Origin: Candidatus Omnitrophota bacterium
GTDB lineage: Bacteria; Omnitrophota; Gorgyraeia; Gygaellales; Profunditerraquicolaceae
Direction of reading: 5' to 3'
Length of the DNA: 6,464 nucleotides
Assembly: GCA_028717985.1 (NCBI GenBank)
Contig: JAQUMS010000077.1
Location: 1-6,464 of the forward strand
The position numbers were made by a program, and so were the translations under genes. The notes under the pieces were generated by a model. The model was not told where the DNA came from. It saw only the letters and a program-made list of their open reading frames with translations, and searched no databases. Positions 1-5,923 of the stretch are shown in pieces. Position 1 is the first letter of the stretch; each line of letters begins with the position of its first letter.

Positions 1-1943
1 ATCGCTTCCAGCTGAGACGCGGCGCACCCTCCCGCCTTACCCATTTGAGTAAAAATTTCAAACGGCTTCTCCCGTTCGTCCATATTAATCGTAACATATA
101 AATTACCGCACCCGGTCGCCACTTTTGTAGTGGTCCCGGACACAACTTCGGGACGGGGACGGGGCGCAATCTCTTTTTTTGTTTCGGCAACAGGTTTTTC
201 CTGCGCGGCGCCGGCGGCAGGGCTCCTTGAAATATTTAAAACCTGCTCCTCCCGGCTGCCATCGCGGTAAATCGTAATCCCTTTACAGCCCAGATCATAC
301 GCAAGAATATACGCTTTTCTGACATCGTCAATGCCCGCGCTATAAGGAAAATTAATCGTCTTACTCACGGCGTTATGCGTATATTTCTGAAATACCGCCT
401 GCATCTTGACATGCCATTCGGGAGAGATATCGTGCGACGTAACAAAAACACGCTTAACATCTTCGGGGACCCCGTCGATATGACGAACGGACCCGGTTTC
501 GGCGATTTTTTCCATGAGTTCTCTGCTGTAAAAACCGCGTTCTTTTGCGACCTGCTCGAATAAAGGATCGACTTCCACGAGTTTATCGTTATCCATGACA
601 TTACGGTAATAGACTATGGCGAAAATAGGTTCGATCCCCGAAGAACACGGGCCGGCGATAATACTGATCGTACCTGTAGGCGCGATAGTCGTCAACGTGG
701 CATTCCTTAAATAGATTCCTTGTTCTTCCCACGTGCTTCCCTTATACGCGGGAAATACTCCGCGTTCTTTGGCCAATTCCTGTGATTTTTTAACCGCTTC
801 ATCACGGATGAATTTCATTATTTTTTCCCCGAGGACGATCGCGTCTTCACTGTCATACGGAATTCCCATCATGATAAGCATCGACGACCATCCCATAACA
901 CCCAATCCTATCTTACGTGTTACTTTTGTCGCCCGTTCGATTTCGGGAAGAGGAAATTTATTCACATCGATAAGATTATCAAGGAAATGAACCGCCACGC
1001 GGGTAACATCACGGAGGGTATCCCAATCTATTTCCCAGGATTTCCCTTCTTTCTTTATTACACGGGAGAGATTAATCGACCCCAAATCACAGCTTTCATA
1101 CGGGAGCAACGGTTGTTCGCCGCAGGGATTAGTACTTTCGATATTGCCTAATTCAGGGGTAGGATTATCCTGATTCAACGCATCAATAAAAATAATTCCG
1201 GGCTCTCCGTTTTTGTGAGCCTGTTTTACAACCGCGTCAAAAACAACCTTGGTATTCAACTTCTGGACTGGTTTTTTAGAACGGGGATCAATAAGTTCGT
1301 AATCCTCATTATTCTTAAGCTTCTTCATGAAATCTTCCGTAATCGCGACGGAAATATTGAAATTGGTGATCTGCTTATTATCCGATTTACAGGAAATAAA
1401 TTCCATAATATCGGGGTGATCAATACGCAGGATTCCCATATTCGCGCCGCGGCGTGTCCCCCCTTGTTTCACAGCCTCGGTTGCGGCATCATACACTTTC
1501 ATGAATGAAACAGGGCCCGACGCGACCCCGCCGGTGGTCTTAACGACGGCATTTTTAGCTCTCAGCCGGGAAAAAGAAAACCCTGTCCCGCCGCCGGATT
1601 TATGGATCATCGCAGTCGCCTTCAGTGTTTCAAAGATCGAATCCATGGAATCATTGATCGGGAGAGTAAAACACGCGCTTAACTGCCCCAGGTCCCTTCC
1701 GGCGTTCATCAAACACGGAGAATTAGGCAAAAATTCAAGAGAAGTCATAATACTATAAAATGAGTCCGTGAGATTTGAAACTTCTTTTTCGCTCTTGCCG
1801 TAATTCTTATCCGCGACCGCGATCGCCCGCGCGACCCTGCGGAACATTTCTTCCGGAGTCTCGGTAACCTTGCCGGAATTATCCTTTTTCAGATACCGGC
1901 GTTCCAGGACTTTTAAGGAATTTTCAGAGAGTTTTAAAGCCAT
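1..1943 (-). CDS. nrdJ: Adenosylcobalamin-dependent (class II) ribonucleotide reductase, 3'-truncated by window edge
   Basis: Class II enzyme that reduces ribonucleotides to deoxyribonucleotides, using coenzyme B12 to generate the active-site thiyl radical; cytosolic and oxygen-independent. The open frame gives 647 residues from the ATG at 1941-1943 and runs off the left edge without a stop. The start is supported by AGGAGG at 1948-1953, 4 nt from the ATG. Motifs in order: LSACFTLP with Cys91; SGGGTGFSFSRLR near residues 116-128; NPCGEQPLLPYESC at 272-285, supplying Asn272, radical Cys274, Glu276 and Cys285, with Cys91/Cys285 as the expected reducing pair; and APTGTISI followed by GPCSSGIEP around Cys433. 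An Ala/Pro/Lys-rich linker (about 572-605) leads to a TSCPD-type C-terminal domain (GCGNLYVTIN near 611, then MGKAGGCAASQ) in which the window ends. There is no N-terminal ATP-cone. Only the extreme C terminus is missing. It has its own promoter and NrdR-like sites. Identification is secure; the exact substrate form (NDP or NTP) is not visible. Confidence 0.97.
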   Translation of the reverse strand, partial: MALKLSENSLKVLERRYLKKDNSGKVTETPEEMFRRVARAIAVADKNYGKSEKEVSNLTDSFYSIMTSLEFLPNSPCLMNAGRDLGQLSACFTLPINDSMDSIFETLKATAMIHKSGGGTGFSFSRLRAKNAVVKTTGGVASGPVSFMKVYDAATEAVKQGGTRRGANMGILRIDHPDIMEFISCKSDNKQITNFNISVAITEDFMKKLKNNEDYELIDPRSKKPVQKLNTKVVFDAVVKQAHKNGEPGIIFIDALNQDNPTPELGNIESTNPCGEQPLLPYESCDLGSINLSRVIKKEGKSWEIDWDTLRDVTRVAVHFLDNLIDVNKFPLPEIERATKVTRKIGLGVMGWSSMLIMMGIPYDSEDAIVLGEKIMKFIRDEAVKKSQELAKERGVFPAYKGSTWEEQGIYLRNATLTTIAPTGTISIIAGPCSSGIEPIFAIVYYRNVMDNDKLVEVDPLFEQVAKERGFYSRELMEKIAETGSVRHIDGVPEDVKRVFVTSHDISPEWHVKMQAVFQKYTHNAVSKTINFPYSAGIDDVRKAYILAYDLGCKGITIYRDGSREEQVLNISRSPAAGAAQEKPVAETKKEIAPRPRPEVVSGTTTKVATGCGNLYVTINMDEREKPFEIFTQMGKAGGCAASQLEA

Positions 1944-2001
1944 GATCCCTCCTCAGCACTATTTACAATTTAGTTTTATCCACTACTGTTATCCCATTTT
2001 A

Positions 2002-2031
2002 AGTATATACCTAAGACACGAACGATGTCAA
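2002..2031 (-). promoter_or_regulatory. Sigma70-type promoter for nrdJ
   Basis: Read on the minus strand, a perfect -35 hexamer TTGACA (2026-2031) is followed after 18 nt by TATACT (2002-2007). An overlapping TATATA at 2004-2009 gives a 16-nt spacer instead. The start of transcription would lie near 1990-1996, giving a leader of about 50 nt before the ATG at 1943. That is far too short for a cobalamin riboswitch. The promoter lies between the lacI-family gene and nrdJ, so nrdJ can be transcribed on its own. Confidence 0.75.
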
Positions 2032-2038
2032 TAAAAAA

Positions 2039-2054
2039 ATACAAGATATTGTGT
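2039..2054 (-). promoter_or_regulatory. NrdR box, promoter-proximal
   Basis: The minus-strand sequence ACACAATATCTTGTAT matches the known NrdR-box consensus acaCwAtATaTwGtgt at 14 of 16 positions, including the CWA and TWG cores. It ends 7 bp upstream of the -35 hexamer of the nrdJ promoter. NrdR is the nucleotide-sensing zinc-finger/ATP-cone repressor of ribonucleotide reductase genes. The repressor gene itself is not in this window. Confidence 0.75.
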
Positions 2055-2069
2055 ATTTAGACGAAGAAA

Positions 2070-2085
2070 ATACCAAAGCTTGTGC
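2070..2085 (-). promoter_or_regulatory. NrdR box, distal degenerate copy
   Basis: The minus-strand sequence GCACAAGCTTTGGTAT fits the NrdR-box consensus at about 10 of 16 positions and keeps the ACAA left core and the GGTAT right end. On its own this would be weak. It starts exactly 31 bp from the proximal box, the three-helical-turn spacing typical of paired NrdR boxes, and that is the main reason for calling it. Confidence 0.55.
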
Positions 2086-2106
2086 GAGAATAAAAAAGAA
2101 CCGGGG

Positions 2107-3132
2107 TTATTTCAATGACTGACAGGATTCCCTGATTACTAATTGAGTGGAAAGAATGATCTTTTTTGCGGCGGCGGCCTTGCTTTTCTTTTGCGACATC
2201 AGCTGGACCAATTCCTTAACTGAATCCTGGGCCATTTTAATAAACGGCTGGCGGACAGTGGTCAAAGCAACAGGGCCGTACAAACCGGAAGGATTATCGT
2301 CAAAACCCACAATAGACAAATCACCGGGAATACTAATACCATGTTCCCGGGCTACAGCCATAACTTCCAGAGCCATGGGATCGGACGCGACAAAAACCGC
2401 AGTCGGCCGGTCAGGCATCGTTATCATGCGCTCCGCCGCCGCCCGTGCCTGCCCGCGGGAATAATCGGTTTTAAAAACATATTCTTCTTTAAAAGGGATT
2501 TTATATTTTGCCAGAGCTCTTTTATATCCTTCCAAACGCTGGGCAGCGGCCTGGGTAATAATATCGCCGGTAATATGCGCGATCTTCTGGTGGCCTAACC
2601 CCGCAAGGTAATCAACCGCACTTTCCCCTCCACCGGTATTATCAACCGCAATACAGGTAACCTCCGCGTCTTCAACATAATTATTTAAAACGACCGTGGG
2701 AATCCCCGCGGCAACCGCATCTTCAAGCTGATTCCTGTTACTGATAATGTCCGCAAAAATTATGCCGCCGATGCCTTTCAGATTAAACGGTGACCCGCCG
2801 TCCGTAAGATGCAGCAGTAAATCAAATTTCATTATCTCACACAACGTCCCGATGCCTTTTATTAACTCAAGAGCGTAAAAAGAATAAAAGATACCTTCAT
2901 ACCGGGGGATCACCAAGGCCACGACGTTGCTCCTGCCGGTCGCTAAACGCTGCGCCAATACAGACGGTTCGAATTTTAATTTTTTCACCGCGTCCAGTAC
3001 CCGGATACGGTTTCTTTCTTTAACCGACGGCATTTTATTTATGACACGGGAAACGGTAGTGATAGAAACGCCGGCTAAACGAGCGACATCTTCGATGGAA
3101 ACTGTTTTGGAGGGTTTTTTAACACGAACCAT
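2107..3132 (-). CDS. LacI/GalR-family transcriptional regulator
   Basis: DNA-binding regulator of 341 residues, the normal family length, expected to act as a dimer that releases or binds operators in response to a sugar or other small ligand. The N-terminal helix-turn-helix spans about residues 11-32 (recognition helix SITTVSRVIN). The hinge helix follows at about 56-66 (PSVLAQRLATG) with the minor-groove leucine at Leu63. The periplasmic-binding-protein-like core has the usual landmarks: VALVIP at 71-76, GIIFAD, GIPTVVLNN, GHQKIAHITGD, ASDPMALEVM with Asp251, and GFDDNP around 276-280. A Lys/Ala-rich stretch near 313-324 is an unremarkable surface loop. The ATG at 3130-3132 has no visible Shine-Dalgarno and no better in-frame start upstream or downstream. 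It lies 65 bp after the coiled-coil gene and may be cotranscribed with it. The ligand and targets cannot be read from the sequence. Confidence 0.95.
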   Translation of the reverse strand: MVRVKKPSKTVSIEDVARLAGVSITTVSRVINKMPSVKERNRIRVLDAVKKLKFEPSVLAQRLATGRSNVVALVIPRYEGIFYSFYALELIKGIGTLCEIMKFDLLLHLTDGGSPFNLKGIGGIIFADIISNRNQLEDAVAAGIPTVVLNNYVEDAEVTCIAVDNTGGGESAVDYLAGLGHQKIAHITGDIITQAAAQRLEGYKRALAKYKIPFKEEYVFKTDYSRGQARAAAERMITMPDRPTAVFVASDPMALEVMAVAREHGISIPGDLSIVGFDDNPSGLYGPVALTTVRQPFIKMAQDSVKELVQLMSQKKSKAAAAKKIILSTQLVIRESCQSLK

Positions 3133-3165
3133 ACGCAGAAAAATTTTTTGAGGAAATAATCTCGC

Positions 3166-3190
3166 CGGGATATCCCGATAAAAAAATCGG
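3166..3190. repeat. Overlapping small palindromes in the gap before the lacI-family gene
   Basis: A perfect 12-bp palindrome CGGGATATCCCG (3166-3177) overlaps a second inverted repeat, CCGAT-N6-ATCGG (3175-3190), which begins 8 nt after the coiled-coil gene's stop codon. In the transcript the two hairpins would share three bases and so exclude each other. The loop of the second is a U run, but no U tract follows the stem, so it is not a canonical intrinsic terminator. It could be a weak attenuating structure or an operator for the downstream regulator. Its function is not shown. Confidence 0.4.
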
Positions 3191-3197
3191 CATTACA

Positions 3198-4385
3198 TTA
3201 TTTTACCGTATCGCCTGGTTGTATAGACGTGCTTTCTTTTTTAATATCACACGCGGAAATATCCCTGCGGGCCTCGATCACAACAACCGACGCGATCGGC
3301 TTGCCACCCCGGTATATTTGGAAAGAATCTCCCTTTTTTACCCCTGAGTTCTCTCCCAAATCAATGATAGCGAAATTATTTTCACGGTCAATGGACACAA
3401 CTTTACCCGCTACTATCAGCGATCCCAAAGGCGCCGCCGCTCCGCGGGGACTGACCACAATCGGAGGAAGTTCAACTACTCCACCCGATGAAGGCGCCTG
3501 GTCCGGATACGCTATAGGAGGCAATGCTTTACTCCGCTCATCTTCAAGAGTACCTTTAAGCGAATTCATCTTCAACATCTGGTCCTTCAACAGGGATTCA
3601 ACCTTCGCGAAACTATCTTCAAGATTCTTGTTTTTCCCCTGCATTTCAACAACCTTTTTTTCAAGGTTGATATTGCGCTTACCAAGGCTCTTTAACTGCC
3701 GGCGCAAAAGGGTGTTTTCGCTTCTGATCAGACCCAGACTGTTCTGGATCTGGAATTTATCGTTTTTCTCGCGGACAAGGTCCTGGGTAAGAGTATCTAT
3801 GGATTTCTGGTTGGAACCGATATATTCGATCTGGCGTTTTAAATCATCGTTCTGGCGGACAACATTGCTGACTTCAAGTTCCATGTCGCCCTTTTCGGTC
3901 AGGAGCTGCGCGTTGCTCAGGCGGACTTTGTTAACTTCTCCCTTAAGGCTTTCAACCTGCAATTCCAGGTCCGCTTTCTTTTTCAGGATGCCGGCCCAGT
4001 ATGAATCCGCAACCGCAGTCACCGCGGGCGGCCTGCCGCCGCCTTCTTCCGGCGTCAGCGATTTAACTTTCTCTTCCAGTTCTTTCTTTTCTTTTTTGAC
4101 CTGTTCAAATTGCTGTGCAAGAGCTTCTCGGTCCTTAGTGAGCGCCGTAAGATCCGCGGAAACTTTTTCAAAATCCTTGGTTAAAAGATTAATCTTCGCT
4201 TCAAGCCGTTTATTTTCTTTAATATTTTCGTCAATCTTTTTCAAAAGAGTGGTGTTTTCTTCTTTAACGGCATCACGTTCACGCTCAACAACCTTTTTGG
4301 CGTTAAAAACCTGAATATTAACTATAACACTGATAAGGAAAAAAACCCCAAGCGCTATAAGTACGTATTTAATTTTGTCTTGCAT
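3198..4385 (-). CDS. Membrane-anchored coiled-coil protein with C-terminal beta domain, function unknown
   Basis: I do not recognise a named family. I chose the ATG at 4383-4385 (395 residues) because GGGAG lies 5 nt upstream and a membrane segment follows at once. An upstream in-frame ATG at 4427 would add 14 residues (409 total) and has no ribosome-binding site. Layout: one hydrophobic segment at about 6-25, probably an uncleaved anchor; Lys/Glu-rich coiled coil at about 29-111; Gly/Pro break (PEEGGGRPP, 112-120); long coiled coil at about 133-287; Pro-rich linker at about 288-322; compact domain at about 324-395 (GKVVSIDRENNFAIIDLG, then GVKKGDSFQIYRGG and a closing QPGDTVK). That last domain resembles the small beta-barrel/SH3-like domains found at the C termini of envelope proteins such as FlgT. 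The protein likely projects from the inner membrane into the periplasm as a rod carrying this domain. It lies 61 bp after the ROK gene and 65 bp before the lacI-family gene. Confidence 0.85.
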   Translation of the reverse strand: MQDKIKYVLIALGVFFLISVIVNIQVFNAKKVVERERDAVKEENTTLLKKIDENIKENKRLEAKINLLTKDFEKVSADLTALTKDREALAQQFEQVKKEKKELEEKVKSLTPEEGGGRPPAVTAVADSYWAGILKKKADLELQVESLKGEVNKVRLSNAQLLTEKGDMELEVSNVVRQNDDLKRQIEYIGSNQKSIDTLTQDLVREKNDKFQIQNSLGLIRSENTLLRRQLKSLGKRNINLEKKVVEMQGKNKNLEDSFAKVESLLKDQMLKMNSLKGTLEDERSKALPPIAYPDQAPSSGGVVELPPIVVSPRGAAAPLGSLIVAGKVVSIDRENNFAIIDLGENSGVKKGDSFQIYRGGKPIASVVVIEARRDISACDIKKESTSIQPGDTVK

Positions 4386-4421
4386 TAAGTCTCCCATATC
4401 TTTTTCAGACGTCCGCCTGCC

Positions 4422-4434
4422 ACTCAACGTGAGT
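4422..4434. repeat. 13-bp inverted repeat between the ROK and coiled-coil genes
   Basis: ACTCA-ACG-TGAGT is a perfect 5-bp inverted repeat around three bases. It lies 13 bp past the ROK stop codon and about 37 bp before the chosen start of the coiled-coil gene. It could be a small operator or a tiny RNA hairpin. No U tract follows, so it is not a terminator. A repeat this short can arise by chance. Confidence 0.25.
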
Positions 4435-4446
4435 ATTAACAGAACC

Positions 4447-5682
4447 TTAGATTATCTGCGCAAAGACTCTCTGCATTACCAAACTCGCCGAACCTAACGC
4501 CACCGCGTTTTCTCTAAGCTGGGAATATGAAATACGCATATTCTCTGTCGTCTCCCTGAACGCCCAGTCTCTGACAGTCTGGCTCACGACATTCAGAAAT
4601 TCATCTCCCGCTTCTTCGAATCCGCCTCCCACAACTACAATTTCCGGGTTGAGAAAATTAACCAAAAACGCGATTTTAACCCCCAGCCTTTTTGCCGCAT
4701 TGAGAAGGGCCGCGCGTGCCACGGGATCATCCGAACGATTAGCTATAAAGACGCTTTTCAAATCAATGTTGTCAACCGTCGCTCCCGTCAATTTACAAAA
4801 CTTTTCAGCCGCGCCCTTATCCTTTCTTAATTTTGATTTCACGTCATCAACGATGCCCAAGTCAAATTCCCAGCGTTTTAAAAAACAGGGATTCCCTGCG
4901 ACACAGTTAAATTCATTTTCTTCCTTATAATTATAGATTGATGTTTCACCGGCATACCCCTGCGCGCCGCGATAGATCTGCCCGTCCAAAACAATACCGC
5001 AGCCGACACCCGACATCATATAAAGCGTATTTCTAAGGCTTATGTTCCCGCGGAGCCAGTATTCTCCGAAACACGCGCTTGTGGCATCGTTTTCAATCAG
5101 GGTCGGGAGATCAAATTCTTTTTTAATTAATTCTTTTAACGGCAAATCAACGGACGCGTAGGTATAATAATGGTCCATTTTTTGAGGCCAATGAATGGAA
5201 CCATCCCGTTTATTAATTAAACCGGCAAGACCGACACCGATACCTTTAATATTATCCACATACTCTTTTGAACGACGGAAAATCTCACGGATCAATTCCA
5301 AAAGACATTCGGTAACATCTTTAACGGTCGGCCGCGGCCGCGCCACCTGGGTCTTGGTAATAATATTACCTTTCAAATCTACAAGCAGGCCGACCATATT
5401 CATTAAATTTAAACCGACGCCGATTATGTATCCGCCGCGCGGGTTTAAATCAAGGAGAACAGGCCGCCTTCCGCCTTCTGAAACATCAAGCTCTTTTTCA
5501 AAAACCAGATTATGTTTTATAAATTCATCAATATAATTCGATATGGTAACGACGTTAATTCCTATTTCTTTTGAAATATCGGGCCTGCTGATCGGGCCGC
5601 GCCTGCGTAATATTTCAAGGATATCTATATTCCGCCGTTCACGTTCAGTAAGGTCTTCTCTTGAAAAATTTAGATTCTGCAT
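4447..5682 (-). CDS. ROK-family (NagC/XylR-type) transcriptional repressor
   Basis: A 411-residue regulator of the ROK family, normal length for the repressor branch, expected to bind DNA and respond to a sugar or sugar phosphate. The N-terminal winged helix-turn-helix covers about 18-74 (RPDISKEIGINVVTISNYI, wing at SEGGRRP). The sugar-kinase-like domain follows from about 87. The nucleotide-binding entry reads GVGLNLMNMVGLLVDLKG instead of the GGTK-type motif of true kinases, which argues against kinase activity. The sugar-pocket Asp is kept (IENDATSACFGE, Asp199), as are GVGCGIVLDG (225-234), RGAQGYAGE and VVVGGGFEEAGD (349-360). The usual zinc site (a His plus CxCGxxGC) is degraded to CVAGNPC (260-266) and the expected His is Ile249. 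The start ATG has GAAGG at 5687-5691, 4 nt away. It is driven by the promoter at 5792-5820 and leads the possible operon with the coiled-coil and lacI-family genes. The effector is unknown. Confidence 0.95.
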   Translation of the reverse strand: MQNLNFSREDLTERERRNIDILEILRRRGPISRPDISKEIGINVVTISNYIDEFIKHNLVFEKELDVSEGGRRPVLLDLNPRGGYIIGVGLNLMNMVGLLVDLKGNIITKTQVARPRPTVKDVTECLLELIREIFRRSKEYVDNIKGIGVGLAGLINKRDGSIHWPQKMDHYYTYASVDLPLKELIKKEFDLPTLIENDATSACFGEYWLRGNISLRNTLYMMSGVGCGIVLDGQIYRGAQGYAGETSIYNYKEENEFNCVAGNPCFLKRWEFDLGIVDDVKSKLRKDKGAAEKFCKLTGATVDNIDLKSVFIANRSDDPVARAALLNAAKRLGVKIAFLVNFLNPEIVVVGGGFEEAGDEFLNVVSQTVRDWAFRETTENMRISYSQLRENAVALGSASLVMQRVFAQII

Positions 5683-5721
5683 TTTACCTTCGCGCTTTCG
5701 TGGCTGGATTAACTACACATG

Positions 5722-5753
5722 GTTGAAATAAAGGTTAAAAAATTTGTTTCAAT
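5722..5753. repeat. Weak inverted repeat in the ROK leader
   Basis: TTGAAA (5723-5728) and TTTCAA (5747-5752) form a 6-bp inverted repeat with 18 bases between, extendable by one G-U pair in RNA. It lies in the AT-rich leader of about 100 nt between the ROK promoter and its start codon. It could be an operator half-site pair or a leader hairpin. The AT richness makes chance likely. Confidence 0.2.
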
Positions 5754-5787
5754 GAACATAAAATACGCCGGACAACCGCAACTTTTT

Positions 5788-5817
5788 ACTTATACTATCA
5801 AGGATAACTTTATAAGT
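5788..5817. promoter_or_regulatory. Candidate operator overlapping the ROK promoter
   Basis: ACTTATA (5788-5794) and TATAAGT (5811-5817) form a perfect 7-bp inverted repeat with 16 bases between. One mismatch outward, two more bases on each side also pair. The left arm overlaps the -10 hexamer and the right arm overlaps the -35 hexamer of the ROK promoter, so a dimer bound here would block RNA polymerase. Autoregulation by the ROK protein is the simplest reading, but this is inference. Part of the symmetry could come from AT-rich promoter sequence. Confidence 0.35.
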
Positions 5818-5820
5818 CAA
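5792..5820 (-). promoter_or_regulatory. Sigma70-type promoter for the ROK gene
   Basis: On the minus strand TTGACT (5815-5820) and TAGTAT (5792-5797) are separated by the optimal 17 nt, with an AT-rich stretch upstream that could act as an UP element. Transcription would start near 5785, leaving a leader of about 100 nt before the ATG at 5682. No other equally good promoter is visible before the coiled-coil or lacI-family genes. Confidence 0.75.
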
Positions 5821-5843
5821 GTATTTTTAATTGATTGCAAGCA

Positions 5844-5923
5844 TTTAGGTCATAGGTCTTAGCTCATAGGTGATAGTAAAATTTTCTATACTATGAGCCA
5901 TGACCTCTGACCTATGCCCTAAA
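5844..5923. repeat. 80-bp imperfect palindrome at the 3' end of glgC
   Basis: The outer arms TTTAGGTCATAGGTC (5844-5858) and GACCTATGCCCTAAA (5909-5923) pair over 15 bp with one mismatch. Inside, GCTCATAG (5862-5869) pairs perfectly with CTATGAGC (5891-5898), and ATAG/CTAT (5873-5876 and 5886-5889) close a small AT loop. The left half also holds two direct copies of TCATAGGT 14 bp apart (5850-5857 and 5864-5871). The right outer arm contains the glgC stop codon. It may act as an mRNA 3' stabiliser or weak terminator for glgC, but no U tract follows the stem. It looks like a dispersed intergenic repeat; whether other copies exist cannot be seen here. Confidence 0.75.

Noticed and set aside
375..1758. 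Several short plus-strand open frames (375-563, 733-990, 1215-1508, 1501-1758)
   Set aside because: All lie opposite nrdJ, whose minus-strand frame is continuous and carries the class II reductase motifs; the short frames have no coherent protein features.
1944..2106. Cobalamin riboswitch upstream of the B12-dependent reductase
   Set aside because: The leader from the predicted promoter is only about 50 nt and has no B12-box-like sequence or extended pairing. The whole 163-bp gap is accounted for by the promoter and NrdR-like sites.
2091..2109. Intrinsic terminator after the lacI-family gene
   Set aside because: A T-rich run follows AACCCCGGTT on the minus strand, but the stem is at most three base pairs with a usable loop, too weak to call.
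3229..4314. 361-residue open frame on the plus strand, opposite the coiled-coil gene
   Set aside because: It is Ser/Phe/Leu/Arg-rich with no domain signature, exactly what antisense translation of Lys/Glu-rich coiled-coil codons gives. The minus-strand frame has a ribosome-binding site, a membrane segment and a recognisable domain plan.
3198..4385. MreC, suggested by membrane anchor plus coiled coil plus beta domain
   Set aside because: The coiled coil is far longer than in MreC, only one small C-terminal domain is present, there is no MreC signature, and no mreB or mreD neighbours are seen.
4685..5692. LacI-type operator (GAAAGCGC-like) near the ROK start codon
   Set aside because: The minus-strand sequence GAAAGCGCGAAGG at 5687-5699 has one good half-site, but the other half does not form the palindrome, and it overlaps the ribosome-binding site.
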